64,000 bases of DNA from Bradyrhizobiaceae bacterium (GTDB lineage Bacteria > Pseudomonadota > Alphaproteobacteria > Rhizobiales > Xanthobacteraceae). The stretch spans positions 186,001 through 250,000 of the forward strand of contig JADYXZ010000019.1 of NCBI GenBank assembly GCA_020853885.1, given 5' to 3'. A program made the translations under genes and the position numbers. Under the pieces are notes generated by a model, which saw nothing but the letters and a program-made list of their open reading frames with translations, made no database searches and was not told where the DNA came from. How positions within the stretch are numbered: the first letter of the stretch is position 1; every line of letters begins with the position of its first letter. Positions 47,968-55,797 of this stretch are shown here, in pieces.

Positions 47968-49191
47968 CTACCCCGCCGCCTTCGTCTGCACGTGCTCCGG
48001 CCTGATGCCGACGCCGACGAAACGCGCGGGGAAGCGCCGCAGCGCCGGAAAGCGCGCGAGCAGCCGCATCGGCAAGGGCAGGCGAGGCGGACTTTTCTCC
48101 GCAAGCACCGGCTTGAGCACGCGGTTCTGGATGAACACCTGCAGCATCTGCGTCAGCCGCGCCGGCAGCTCGCGCCGGTGCTGCAACTGCCGCAGGTGCT
48201 GGACCGTGAGCCGCCCCTCGCGCAGCGGGGCAGCCAGCATGTTCGCCGCCGCCACCGCATCCTGAATGGCGAGATTGATCCCGACGCCGCCGATCGGCGA
48301 CATCGCGTGCGCCGCGTCGCCGATGCAGATGAAGCCCGGCCGATACCATTGCACCAGCCGGTCCACCGCGACCGTGAGCAGCTTGATGTCGTCCCAGCTC
48401 TTCAGCGCATCGACGCGGCCGCGCACGAGCGGCGCAAGCTCGGCGAGCCGGCGGCGGAAGTCCTCGAGGCCGCGCATGCGCACGTCGTCCAGGCCGCCCT
48501 TGGCGATGAGATAGCCGCACTGCCAGTAGTCGCCGCGGTCGATCATGATGAAGGCGGCGCCCGCGCCGAACCGGCCCATCACGTCGGAGGGATCCCCCGA
48601 CTGCCGCGCCAGCCGGAACCACAAGACGTCCATCGGCGCGCCGATCTCCGTCACCTGCAGGTCTGCCTGCTTGCGCAGGACCGAATGCCGCCCGTCCGCG
48701 GCGATCACGAGATCGGCGCGCACCTCGATCTCGCCGTTCGGCGTTCGCGCGCGCAAGCCGGCCGTGCGCCCGGATTTTTCGATCAGCGAGATCGCCTCCG
48801 CTTCCATCATCAGGTTGAAGGAGGCAAAGCGCGCCGCTTCCTTCGCAACGAAGTTGAGGAAATCCCACTGCGGCATGATGGCGACGAACGGAAAGCGCAG
48901 GGCGAGCGCATTGAAATCCGCGACCACGACCGACTTCTCCCCGGCCTGGAAGGAGAGCGAGCGCACCTTCTGGTGCGGCAGCTTCAGGAGCTTTTCCGCC
49001 AGCCCAAGCTCCCCCATCACCTCGAGCGTCGAGGGATGGATCGTGTCGCCGCGGAAGTCGCGCAGGAAATCCTTGTGCTTTTCCAGCACGATCACGTCGA
49101 CGCCCGCCCGCGCCAAGAGCAGCCCTGCCATCAGCCCGGCCGGCCCGCCGCCGGCAATGCAGCACTTCACGGAAAACGACTGGACGGACAT
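47968..49191 (-). CDS. FAD-dependent monooxygenase-type oxidoreductase
   Basis: A 407-residue flavoprotein of the UbiH/PHBH aromatic hydroxylase group. The ADP-binding motif is KCCIAGGGPAGLMAGLLLAR, the second NAD(P)H/FAD motif is VIAADGRHSVLRKQADL, and the FAD ribityl motif is CIGDAAHAMSPIGGVGINLA. It would insert one oxygen atom into an unknown, probably aromatic or heterocyclic, substrate. The ATG at 49191 gives MSVQSFSVKCCIAGGGPAG, the normal spacing to the dinucleotide motif. It is divergent from the RidA-like gene with about 90 bp between starts. A link to urate hydroxylation is conceivable but not supported. Confidence 0.82.
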   Translation of the reverse strand: MSVQSFSVKCCIAGGGPAGLMAGLLLARAGVDVIVLEKHKDFLRDFRGDTIHPSTLEVMGELGLAEKLLKLPHQKVRSLSFQAGEKSVVVADFNALALRFPFVAIMPQWDFLNFVAKEAARFASFNLMMEAEAISLIEKSGRTAGLRARTPNGEIEVRADLVIAADGRHSVLRKQADLQVTEIGAPMDVLWFRLARQSGDPSDVMGRFGAGAAFIMIDRGDYWQCGYLIAKGGLDDVRMRGLEDFRRRLAELAPLVRGRVDALKSWDDIKLLTVAVDRLVQWYRPGFICIGDAAHAMSPIGGVGINLAIQDAVAAANMLAAPLREGRLTVQHLRQLQHRRELPARLTQMLQVFIQNRVLKPVLAEKSPPRLPLPMRLLARFPALRRFPARFVGVGIRPEHVQTKAAG

Positions 49192-49283
49192 TCACTCGCT
49201 CTGATGAAGACCGGCGGCGGCGCTGGCCGATGCAACGTGACTGAACTAGGCTCGTCCAACAAGCAGCCGGAGTGGGAGAAATC

Positions 49284-49694
49284 ATGGCCGAGATCGAGAT
49301 CTTCAATCCCGATTCCATCAACACGCCGCGCGGCACCTACTCGCACGTCGCCGAGCTGCAGGCGGGCGCGAAGCTCGTGGTGATCGCCGGGCAGGTGAGC
49401 CTCGACCGCGACGGTAACGTGGTCGGCACGGGCGACTTCGAGCGCCAGTGCGCGCAGGTCTATGCCAACATCGGCGCGGCGCTGGAGGCCGCGGGCGGCG
49501 GCTGGGAGAACGTCATCCAGTTCATGAGCTTCCTCACCCGCAAGGAGGACATCGCGAAGTTTGCCGCCTTCCGCAGCCGCGAATTTCCGAAGCTCTTCCC
49601 CGGCGGCGCCTATCCGCCGAATACGCTCCTGGTCGTGAGCGCGCTCGCGAGCGGCGATCTGCTCCTCGAGGTGCAGGCCCTCGCGGCGATTTGA
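49284..49694 (+). CDS. RidA/YjgF family protein
   Basis: A 136-residue Rid-superfamily protein starting MAEIEIFNPDSINTPRGTYS, with GTG at 49272 as a less likely start. VIAGQVSLDRDGNVVGTGDF and NVIQFMSFLTRKEDIAKFAA are family segments. The C-terminus has NTLLVVSALASGDLLLEVQA, where RidA proper has an arginine (R105 in the motif RxxV) that handles enamine/imine acids. Here that position seems occupied by another residue, so deaminase activity is doubtful. It may belong to one of the uncharacterised Rid groups. Confidence 0.82.
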   Translation: MAEIEIFNPDSINTPRGTYSHVAELQAGAKLVVIAGQVSLDRDGNVVGTGDFERQCAQVYANIGAALEAAGGGWENVIQFMSFLTRKEDIAKFAAFRSREFPKLFPGGAYPPNTLLVVSALASGDLLLEVQALAAI

Positions 49695-49704
49695 TTGCCA
49701 ACCG

Positions 49705-49750
49705 TACTCCGTTCGTCCCCGCGAAGCGGAGACCCGATGAGCGGAATACT
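49705..49750. repeat. short family C repeat
   Basis: A reduced copy of the family C unit: actccgttcgtccccgcgaa followed by gcggagacccgatgagcggaatact. The outer bases actccg and the inner gcgga form a weak dyad. It follows the RidA-like gene. Confidence 0.65.
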
Positions 49751-49851
49751 GATGGGCGGAGGTTGTCCTCCGCTCGCGGCGCCCCTATCTCCCCGAAACC
49801 TTCCCGCCGCGCCACGATTCGCGCCGCATTCCCGTGCTTCAGCGTCCCGCC

Positions 49852-50793
49852 ATGCAGAACGTGATCTCCATCGCCGGTCTCTCCAAGACCTATGCCACCG
49901 GCTTCCGGGCGCTGAAGCGGATCGACCTCGATATCCGCAAGGGCGAAATCTTCGCGCTCCTCGGCCCAAACGGCGCGGGGAAGACCACGCTGATCGGCAT
50001 CGTCTGCGGCATCGTCAACGCGACCGAAGGCAGGATCACCGTCGGCGGCCACGACATCGTCCATGACTATCGCGCCGCGCGCGCGCTGATCGGCCTCGTG
50101 CCGCAGGAGCTGCACACCGACGCCTTCGAGAGCGTCCAGGCGACCGTGAGCTTCAGCCGCGGCCTCTGGGGCAAGCCGCACGATCCCGCGATCGTGGAGA
50201 AGGTCCTGCGCCAGCTTTCGCTGTGGGACAAGAAGGACGAGCGCATCATGACGCTCTCCGGCGGCATGAAGCGCCGCGTGATGATCGCCAAGGCGCTGGC
50301 GCACGAGCCGCAGATCCTCTTTCTCGACGAGCCCACCGCTGGCGTCGACGTCGAGCTGCGCAAGGACATGTGGCAGGTCGTGCGCGATCTGCGCGCGTCG
50401 GGCGTCACCATCATCCTCACCACGCACTACATCGAGGAAGCGGAGGAGATGGCCGACCGCGTCGGCGTCATCAACAACGGCGAGCTGATCGTGGTCGAGG
50501 AGAAGGCCGAGCTCATGCGCAAGCTCGGCAGGAAGCAGCTCACGCTCTATCTGCAGAAGCCGCTCGACGCGATCCCGCCCGCGCTCGCGCACCACCGGCT
50601 TGCGCTCGCGAACGGCGGCAGCGAGCTCGTCTTCACCTACGACACCCAGGCGGGGCGCACGGGCATCACCGCACTCCTGTCCGACCTCAGCGAGGCGGGC
50701 ATCCGCTTCAAGGATCTGCAGACCACGCAGAGCTCGCTCGAGGACATCTTCGTCGGCCTCGTGCGGCAGGGCAATCATGCGGGGGCGAAATGA
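49852..50793 (+). CDS. ABC-2 exporter ATP-binding protein
   Basis: A 313-residue ABC ATPase. The start at 49852 ([18 protein letters not shown]) is preferred to a GTG at 49834. Walker [11 protein letters not shown], signature [15 protein letters not shown], Walker [13 protein letters not shown] and H-loop [15 protein letters not shown] are intact. The 80-residue C-terminal extension ([20 protein letters not shown] onward) is typical of drug/polysaccharide exporters of the DrrA/NodI class. The permease gene follows after a repeat element. The pair likely forms an exporter; substrate unknown. Confidence 0.88.
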   Translation: MQNVISIAGLSKTYATGFRALKRIDLDIRKGEIFALLGPNGAGKTTLIGIVCGIVNATEGRITVGGHDIVHDYRAARALIGLVPQELHTDAFESVQATVSFSRGLWGKPHDPAIVEKVLRQLSLWDKKDERIMTLSGGMKRRVMIAKALAHEPQILFLDEPTAGVDVELRKDMWQVVRDLRASGVTIILTTHYIEEAEEMADRVGVINNGELIVVEEKAELMRKLGRKQLTLYLQKPLDAIPPALAHHRLALANGGSELVFTYDTQAGRTGITALLSDLSEAGIRFKDLQTTQSSLEDIFVGLVRQGNHAGAK

Positions 50794-50810
50794 ACGGGTG
50801 CGCTATTCTC

Positions 50811-50903
50811 TCCGTTCGTCCCCGCGAAAGCGGGGAGCCAGGGCAGCAACCGCATGCGTCTGCGGTCCTGGATTCCCGCTTTCGCGGGAATGAGCGGAAT
50901 ACT
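50811..50903. repeat. palindromic repeat, family C
   Basis: ccgttcgtccccgcgaaagc opens the unit and ggattcccgctttcgcggga and atgagcggaat close it, with a small dyad cgcatgcgtctgcgg in the middle. It separates the ABC ATPase and permease genes. Confidence 0.8.
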
Positions 50904-50935
50904 GCCAATTCGGGAATCCACCCAGGAATCTGCAA

Positions 50936-51697
50936 ATGAACTGGCGCGCGGTGCAGGCGATCTACATCTTCGAGATGGCGCGCACCGGGCGCACGCTCAT
51001 GCAGAGCATTCTTTCGCCCGTGCTCTCCACCTCGCTCTATTTCGTCGTGTTCGGCGCGGCGATCGGCACGCGCATCACCGAGATCGAGGGCGTGCAATAC
51101 GGCGCCTTCATCGTGCCGGGCCTCATCATGTTGCTGCTGCTCACGCAAAGCGTGATGAACGCCTCCTTCGGCATCTATTTCCCGAAGTTCATCGGCACGA
51201 TCTACGAGCTCCTGTCCGCGCCGGTGTCCGCGTTCGAGATCGTGCTCGGCTATGTGGGCGCGGCGGCGACGAAATCGATCGTCCTCGGCCTGATCGTGCT
51301 CGCGACCTCGGCGCTGTTCGTGCCGATCAAGATCGCGCACCCGTTCTGGATGCTCGCCTTCCTCGTGCTGACGGCGCTCACCTTCAGTCTGTTCGGCTTC
51401 ATCATCGGCATATGGGCCGAGGGCTTCGAGAAGCTGCAGATCGTGCCGCTCTTGTTCATCACGCCGCTTACCTTCCTCGGCGGCACGTTCTATTCGGTGA
51501 ACGTGCTCCCGCCGTTCTGGCAGACGGTGACGCTCTTCAACCCGGTGGTTTATCTCGTCAGCGGCTTCCGCTGGAGCTTTTACGAGGTGGCCGACGTGCA
51601 CGTGGAGATCAGCCTCGCCATGACGCTGCTCTTCCTGTTCGCCTGCCTCGCGACCGTGTGGTGGATTTTCCGGACGGGGTACCGGCTGAAGAACTAA
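50936..51697 (+). CDS. ABC-2 type exporter permease
   Basis: A 253-residue membrane protein with six helices. The ABC-2 features are [20 protein letters not shown] near the start and [20 protein letters not shown] with [20 protein letters not shown] near the end, as in NodJ, DrrB and related permeases. It pairs with the ATPase at 49852. The ATG at 50936 follows a short spacer after the repeat. The two together probably export a lipid-linked or small hydrophobic compound; nothing here fixes which. Confidence 0.87.
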   Translation: MNWRAVQAIYIFEMARTGRTLMQSILSPVLSTSLYFVVFGAAIGTRITEIEGVQYGAFIVPGLIMLLLLTQSVMNASFGIYFPKFIGTIYELLSAPVSAFEIVLGYVGAAATKSIVLGLIVLATSALFVPIKIAHPFWMLAFLVLTALTFSLFGFIIGIWAEGFEKLQIVPLLFITPLTFLGGTFYSVNVLPPFWQTVTLFNPVVYLVSGFRWSFYEVADVHVEISLAMTLLFLFACLATVWWIFRTGYRLKN

Positions 51698-51719
51698 TTG
51701 TCCCTCGTCCCCGCGTGAT

Positions 51720-51738
51720 CCTCGGGTCAAGCCCGAGG
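51720..51738 (+). terminator. hairpin after ABC permease
   Basis: cctcggg and cccgagg (7-bp arms, 51720-51726 and 51732-51738) around a 5-base loop, 23 bp after the permease stop and between convergent genes. There is no T-run, so it is either a weak terminator or part of a family C-like repeat (ctcgtccccgcg lies just before). Confidence 0.4.
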
Positions 51739-51817
51739 AGGGACCTAGGGCAGCGGAACAGGGCGAGCGTACTGAAGGCTGCCGGTCGCAGATCAGTTAT
51801 TCGAAGGGGATAGGCCG

Positions 51818-52624
51818 CTAAGCACCCTTCAACGCCATCACGCTCGCATAGGCAATGTGCCCGAAGAACGTGCCCGTCTCTACGCGCCGCCGCGCCTCCG
51901 CTTTGAGCATCTTTACCAGGTCGTCGCCGATTTTTCCGGAAGCGCCGAGTATGTCCGCCCCCCGGTCGACTACCGACAGCATGTACTCGCCGCCGGCGGT
52001 CTCGGCGAATCCGTAGCTGCGAAACCGCACGTTCTGGAAGCCGCAATCGCGGGCGAGTGCGGCGGCCCGGCGCATGACCCAGCGATCGTGCACGGAGCCG
52101 GCCATCATCGCGTCGACGCAGACCTGCAATGGGTCGTTGTCGCGCAGCGCCACCGTGGTCGTCGCGTAGTCGCCGTCGAACGCCGCCAGCTGGCCCGACG
52201 GGCGCAGTACGCGGAATGCTTCGGCCAGCGCCCGTTCGGGCTCGGGCACGTGGCTCAAGGTGGAATCGAACACCACAACGTCAAAGCTCGCGCCGTCAAA
52301 GGGTAGCGAGCGCCCGTCCGCCTCGTGAAACGAGACATTGGCTAGGTCCTTGGCAAGCTCGCGCGCATCTGCGAGCAGCGAAGCTGCCGGGTCGACGCCG
52401 GTGACCAATTCCACGTTCGGCAGGCTTGCGATCCGCCTCGTGAGGACGCCGGTTCCGCATCCCACATCCAGCACGCGGCATTGCGCGGTAAATTTGATCT
52501 CGTCCAGAAAGGACGTTCGAAGCGCGTGTTGCTGCGGATCTGCACCGCGCGTCTCCAGCACTCCGGCAAGTCGGCGCTGTGTGGCGGTATCGAGCGTTGT
52601 GACCGAGGCCCAGACATCCGGCAT
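51818..52624 (-). CDS. class I SAM-dependent methyltransferase
   Basis: A 268-residue methyltransferase starting at 52624, behind GGGAGG on the minus strand; in-frame codons up to 52702 reach into the neighbouring IS element and are not part of the gene. The SAM motif is CRVLDVGCGTGVLTRRIASL, followed by VTGVDPAASLLADARELA, HEADGRSLPFDGASFDVVVF and AFRVLRPSGQLAAFDGDY. It resembles the UbiE/COQ5 group of small-molecule methyltransferases. An IS element has inserted 66 bp ahead of its ATG, so its native promoter may be split or replaced. Confidence 0.85.
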   Translation of the reverse strand: MPDVWASVTTLDTATQRRLAGVLETRGADPQQHALRTSFLDEIKFTAQCRVLDVGCGTGVLTRRIASLPNVELVTGVDPAASLLADARELAKDLANVSFHEADGRSLPFDGASFDVVVFDSTLSHVPEPERALAEAFRVLRPSGQLAAFDGDYATTTVALRDNDPLQVCVDAMMAGSVHDRWVMRRAAALARDCGFQNVRFRSYGFAETAGGEYMLSVVDRGADILGASGKIGDDLVKMLKAEARRRVETGTFFGHIAYASVMALKGA

Positions 52625-52697
52625 GGGAACCTCCCTTGTCGCCGCGTATGCAAAATATCCTAGCAGCTTGACTTCGTCTCTTGGATATGTATATATT

Positions 52698-52722
52698 CGC
52701 ATTTATATACTTGACAAAAGTG
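52698..52722 (+). repeat. left terminal inverted repeat of IS1595 element
   Basis: 25 bp, reading inward from cgcatttatatacttgacaa and ending aagtg; exact inverted match of 55336-55360. It contains a TTGACA word. The target duplication TATATATT precedes it at 52690-52697. Confidence 0.92.
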
Positions 52723-52787
52723 CGAATATTCCTAGGTCTGGGGCGCGTGACAGGCCGGTCGAGTAGATAAATGCACTGTGAGGAACA

Positions 52788-52940
52788 GTGCAGGAAGAAC
52801 AGGAAGAAAAGCTAATTCAGGAGGTCGAGGCCATGATCGCCCGCTTTGAGAGCGATGGCGGGCAGACCTACAGGGACCTAGCCTTGGCTATTGTTGCGAG
52901 AGTTCGGCAAGAGGTGGTCCCAAAATCGACCGACGAATGA
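52788..52940 (+). CDS. small hypothetical protein in IS element
   Basis: A possible 50-residue frame from GTG at 52788 (or 35 residues from ATG at 52833, which has GGAGG ahead). The product starts VQEEQEEKLIQEVEAMIARF and ends VVPKSTDE, highly charged and probably helical. It runs convergently into the end of the HEPN-like gene. No family is recognised; coding is uncertain. Confidence 0.35.
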   Translation: MQEEQEEKLIQEVEAMIARFESDGGQTYRDLALAIVARVRQEVVPKSTDE

Positions 52941-53486
52941 TTCGAGTTCGGTACGTAGCCGCACCATCTCTTGCAGATGCGTATGAAGTTCCTCGAACTT
53001 ATAGTTTCGAAACTTCATTTCTGAGGGTTTGTCGCGATAGACGAACCGGCTGAAATTGCGCCCTTCCTCCGTGATTTTAGTTGAGGTGCCATGAATGAGG
53101 TCGTGGCGCACCTCTTTTAGCCGGTGTAACTCCGCGATGATCGGCTCACCTCGCGCTCGAAACTCATCGAGATCTGGATGTTTTAAGACGCCCTTTTCGA
53201 AGTGAGCGATCTTTGGCTCCAGGGACTTCGGAAGCTGCCGCTCTTTGGTCTTTCCGGCGCGAATGAGAGCGATGTTGGCGGCGTCTAACTGAAATTCAAT
53301 ATGTGCCCAATTGACAGTGATTTTCCCGACTACCAGATAGAAGCCATAGGGTTCTAACGAGTAGATATATTCGTAGGCCGCCTCTGTGATAGTTTCCTCG
53401 GCGTTGTGCTCGTTGAGCAATCCCTTCCGAAGTTTAATTCTCTTCCAGAAATTCCAGAAAAATCGGATGTAATCCATTGGCTGCAC
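52878..53486 (-). CDS. HEPN-like passenger protein of IS element
   Basis: A 202-residue protein of no named family that I recognise (start at 53486, or 53477 for MDYIRFFWN). It is predicted mostly helical. The segment RLKEVRHDLIHGTSTKI contains R-x4-H (RHDLIH), the motif of HEPN ribonucleases and similar to the (R/N)NxLAHG words of that superfamily. Upstream, GKITVNWAHIEFQLDAANIA looks like a first HEPN helix with a conserved WxxIE pattern. It might be an RNase, a toxin or merely an RNA-binding fold. It lies wholly within the IS element and is less GC-rich than the chromosomal genes. Confidence 0.6.
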   Translation of the reverse strand: MQPMDYIRFFWNFWKRIKLRKGLLNEHNAEETITEAAYEYIYSLEPYGFYLVVGKITVNWAHIEFQLDAANIALIRAGKTKERQLPKSLEPKIAHFEKGVLKHPDLDEFRARGEPIIAELHRLKEVRHDLIHGTSTKITEEGRNFSRFVYRDKPSEMKFRNYKFEELHTHLQEMVRLRTELESFVGRFWDHLLPNSRNNSQG

Positions 53487-53518
53487 CGAATAAGGGGATC
53501 GTCGGCACCAAGCGCCTA

Positions 53519-53614
53519 ATGGGCGCTCTCGTGCGCATGCCCCCGAAGCCGCACGAGGATATGAAAGTCGGAAAGAAGTCGAAGAAACGAAAGCCGAAGA
53601 AGAAGCCCGGCTAA
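53519..53614 (+). CDS. small lysine-rich protein in IS element
   Basis: A 31-residue frame, MGALVRMPPKPHEDMKVGKK and a lysine-rich tail ending KKKPG. A TTG at 53477 would add 14 residues (LAAPNKGIVGTKRL). Words like RMPPKPHEDMKVGK occur in tiny phage-type proteins, from memory and not checked. Function unknown; coding is plausible because a second small gene with a good ribosome site follows. Confidence 0.38.
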   Translation: MGALVRMPPKPHEDMKVGKKSKKRKPKKKPG

Positions 53615-53645
53615 CTCGCCGGGCCCCGCACTAGTGGAGGTCACC

Positions 53646-53780
53646 ATGAGAAACTTTCGGCTGCACGCCGTTATGGCGCTCGCCCGTTTTCTTCAGGTGC
53701 CGATCGATGTTCACGGAAGCTTCTTCAATTTTGGGAAGAAGGACTTCAATACATCGACGTGTTTGAATGGGCCGAAGTAG
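53646..53780 (+). CDS. small protein in IS element
   Basis: A 44-residue frame with an ideal GGAGG five bases before the ATG at 53646: MRNFRLHAVMALARFLQVPI, then DVHGSFFNFGKKDFNTS and so on. The N-terminal half could be an amphipathic or membrane-active helix. Its 3' end is antisense to the end of the 53711-54028 gene. Function unknown. The good ribosome site is the main evidence. Confidence 0.42.
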   Translation: MRNFRLHAVMALARFLQVPIDVHGSFFNFGKKDFNTSTCLNGPK

Positions 53781-54028
53781 AACGCTGTCTGGTCGTGTTG
53801 ATCGAAAACCAGCACGAGGTCGTCGGCTGCGCTTAGCCCTTTGCACGTGCGACGAGTGAAGTCTTCTGTGCTGACGTTGGACTCTACGAGAAGGAATGAT
53901 GTCGTTTCCTCCCAGTAGCCAAGCTTTTCAGCACGGGCGTTCTCAATTAGGAGGGCGCGCCGCTCGTCATAGGTCCTTCCGCCAACAGTTCTGTCGGCGA
54001 TACGGAACGTCACACAATTGTAGGCCAT
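53711..54028 (-). CDS. small alpha/beta passenger protein of IS element
   Basis: A 105-residue protein starting MAYNCVTFRIADRTVGGRTY (three residues longer if an upstream ATG is used). It alternates strands and helices: YDERRALLIENARAEKLGYW, ETTSFLLVESNVSTEDFT, DDLVLVFDQHDQTAFYFG. The layout suggests a ferredoxin-like fold such as that of Cas2/VapD-type proteins, but no active-site pattern proves it. It lies 224 bp upstream of the HEPN-like gene in the same direction, so the two could be a functional pair. It is conserved-looking but unnamed. Confidence 0.55.
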   Translation of the reverse strand: MAYNCVTFRIADRTVGGRTYDERRALLIENARAEKLGYWEETTSFLLVESNVSTEDFTRRTCKGLSAADDLVLVFDQHDQTAFYFGPFKHVDVLKSFFPKLKKLP

Positions 54029-54150
54029 TGTAGGCACCTGTTTTGGTGCCGGGCTTGACCAGAATCGAAAAAGGACTCAGAACACCCCTCGTACAAATCG
54101 CTCTGTCCCGCGCCCGGCTATGGGGTGGATGCGGGCCGGAGACCGAAGAG

Positions 54151-54182
54151 GGGCCGCCGGTGTTGCAAGCACCGAGCGGCCC
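54151..54182 (+). other. hairpin in the IS non-coding gap (54029-54351)
   Basis: GGGCCGC at 54151-54157, CGGTG at 54158-54162, loop TTGCAAG, CACCG at 54170-54174, one unpaired A and GCGGCCC at 54176-54182: a 12-bp stem with a single bulge. The 323-bp gap around it, between the small passenger and the transposase, holds no gene that I can support. It could be a terminator-like or structural RNA element of the IS. Confidence 0.45.
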
Positions 54183-54351
54183 ATTCGATTCCCGGTCGAA
54201 ATGATTCCTGCAACGACTCGTGGTTGCACGTCAAGGAATAGTGGCCGGTTATTGGATTGTTCTCACAATCCACACTATTAGTGGGCAGAACAGTCAGCGT
54301 TGCTGACGTTTGCGCCAGCGCAGGAAGTGGTCTGCGCGCTGTTTTTGCGTC

Positions 54352-55296
54352 TTAGGCTTGGTCAGTCGGCCGGTACGTCAGGCGCTTGCCTTCAATACCC
54401 CTGAGAGCAATGGCCGTCCGTTCCCCATCCTCGATGCCGAGGCCAGAGCGGTTGTTGTAGCGAAACTCAAATTCCGCGACGTAGCGAGCGAGATGTTTCT
54501 CGCTGCAAAAGTGGTACGTGCCGCGCATGCCGCGCTTGAACACGCCAAAGAAGTTCTCGACGTTATTCGTGGTCTGCCCGTCCTTGCCAACGTATTCGCC
54601 GCCGCCGTTCCAACCGTGCGTGACGGTCTTGTGGCCCGCGAACTCCTTGCCGACCTCGTCGTAGAGGCGGCTGTTGTCGGTGTGCAGTTCGGACTTGCGA
54701 TCAACGTTCGTAACCAGAATGTTGCGAACGCCTTCCTTGGTCGCTGACTTGACGTGAAAGGCGCGGACGCGAGCGCCGGGTTCAACCAGCGCCACGATCT
54801 GCTGCTTGTGGCGATGGCCCTTCTTGTAGCCCTTCGCTCGCTTGCTGCTGTTGCCGTAATAAGTTTCGTCCGCCTGTACGCTCTTGCCCGAGCCGCCCAT
54901 GGGCGAGGGATTAGTTTCGACCATCGCTTCACGCAAGCGATGCATCATGAACCACGCGGTCTTGTAGGTGACACCGATCGTCCGGTGAATTTGGTGAGCG
55001 GAGATGCCCTTCTTGCTCGAATTGAGCAGGTGAGCAGCCATCCACCACTTAGTCAGGGGCACCTTGGAGCGTTCAAACACGGTGCCAACGGTCACGGTGA
55101 ATTGGCCTGCGCATTCGTTGCAGTAGTGCAGACCGGGACGGTGAGACTGCTTCTTGCCTTCGACCTTGGCGATCTTCTCGCCATCGCTATTGCCGCAATG
55201 AGGGCAGACGGGGCCGTCAGGCCAGCGCACGGCTTCTAGCGCCTCGCGGGCCTTGTCCTCGTTCTGGAAGATCGCGTTCTGAAACTTGGCGGTCAT
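54352..55296 (-). CDS. IS1595 family transposase
   Basis: A 314-residue DDE-type transposase. An N-terminal zinc ribbon (CPHCGNSDGEKIAKV, then CNECAGQFTV) is followed by a helix-turn-helix region (KGISAHQIHRTIGVTYKTAW) and a DDE core: VQADETYYGN, ELHTDNSRLYDEV and NNVENFFGVFKRGMRGTYHF. The last part, with an NxxE pattern, is typical of the ISXO2/IS1595 family. It reads from the right end of the element inward and appears intact. Its promoter probably lies in the right inverted repeat. Confidence 0.92.
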   Translation of the reverse strand: MTAKFQNAIFQNEDKAREALEAVRWPDGPVCPHCGNSDGEKIAKVEGKKQSHRPGLHYCNECAGQFTVTVGTVFERSKVPLTKWWMAAHLLNSSKKGISAHQIHRTIGVTYKTAWFMMHRLREAMVETNPSPMGGSGKSVQADETYYGNSSKRAKGYKKGHRHKQQIVALVEPGARVRAFHVKSATKEGVRNILVTNVDRKSELHTDNSRLYDEVGKEFAGHKTVTHGWNGGGEYVGKDGQTTNNVENFFGVFKRGMRGTYHFCSEKHLARYVAEFEFRYNNRSGLGIEDGERTAIALRGIEGKRLTYRPTDQA

Positions 55297-55318
55297 GGCT
55301 GCGTCCCTCTATGCAGCC

Positions 55319-55347
55319 AATATCGCTCCTAGGGTCACTTTTGTCAA
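55319..55347 (-). promoter_or_regulatory. transposase promoter overlapping the right inverted repeat
   Basis: On the minus strand, TTGACA (complement of 55342-55347) is followed after exactly 17 bp by GATATT (complement of 55319-55324). The -35 is perfect and lies inside the terminal repeat. The -10 matches 4 of 6 and ends 22 bp before the transposase ATG. Confidence 0.62.
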
Positions 55348-55360
55348 GTATATAAATGCG
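55336..55360 (-). repeat. right terminal inverted repeat of IS1595 element
   Basis: 25 bp, cacttttgtcaagtatataa followed by atgcg, the exact inverse of 52698-52722. The target duplication TATATATT follows at 55361-55368. Confidence 0.92.
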
Positions 55361-55368
55361 TATATATT

Positions 55369-55797
55369 CCTATCACCTTGCCCATCGAGGGGCGCGCTCA
55401 TGAGGTGTCTTGATCGTGGGGCAGGGTGCGGCGCCCGCTGCATGGCTCAGCCGGCCGTGCACCGGGAGTCTCCGGGTCACCGTCCGGGCGGCAATACGAC
55501 CGCTCTGCCTTCGATGGCTGGACTTGGCCCGGGCGAAGGAGGCGAAAGCCTCCGGATCGGGGAGCGCGGGAGCGTTCCCTGCGCCGGGCCGAGGAAGTGC
55601 GGTCCCGGGGGCCGAAAAGCCGCGAAATGGAGCGCCGGGAGGCGTGCGTGCTTCGCCAGCACGCCCGCGCCCAAAGCGCGGTCTTGAGAGCGCCGCCCGG
55701 CGCTCCATCCCCTCGCTCGTAAAGGGGCGAGGGCACAAAGCTCCGGCGGGTTCGCCCCGCGCGGAGGCGGAAATCTTTTGCCCAATCAGGAGAACGA
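55369..55797. other. GC-rich structured non-coding region
   Basis: About 430 bp with no credible gene. It is full of local dyads, for example atggagcgccggg at 55627-55639 against cccggcgctccat at 55696-55708, and gaggcgaaagcctc around 55550. Long overlapping frames cross it but have biased, repeat-like translations rich in Arg, Pro and Gly. From memory, sequences like this recur in Bradyrhizobium-type genomes, so it is probably another dispersed repeat. It may also carry the promoter of the next gene. Confidence 0.5.

Larger units (their letters stand above)
52698..55360. mobile_element. IS1595-family insertion sequence with passenger genes
   Basis: A complete 2663-bp element. Perfect 25-bp terminal inverted repeats lie at 52698-52722 and 55336-55360, and the 8-bp direct repeat TATATATT flanks it at 52690-52697 and 55361-55368. 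An 8-bp duplication is the known IS1595-family signature. The transposase (54352-55296) reads away from the right end. The left 1.3 kb holds passenger genes: a HEPN-like protein (52878-53486), a small alpha/beta protein (53711-54028) and up to three tiny plus-strand frames. Some IS1595 subgroups are known to carry passengers. Intact repeats and target duplication point to a fairly recent insertion. Confidence 0.92.

Noticed and set aside
54121..54215. Possible tRNA-Cys-like gene: a 5-bp stem with the 7-base loop TTGCAAG (anticodon-like GCA).
   Set aside because: No acceptor stem or T-arm can be formed around it. The longer GGGCCGC/GCGGCCC stem that encloses it explains the structure as a plain hairpin.
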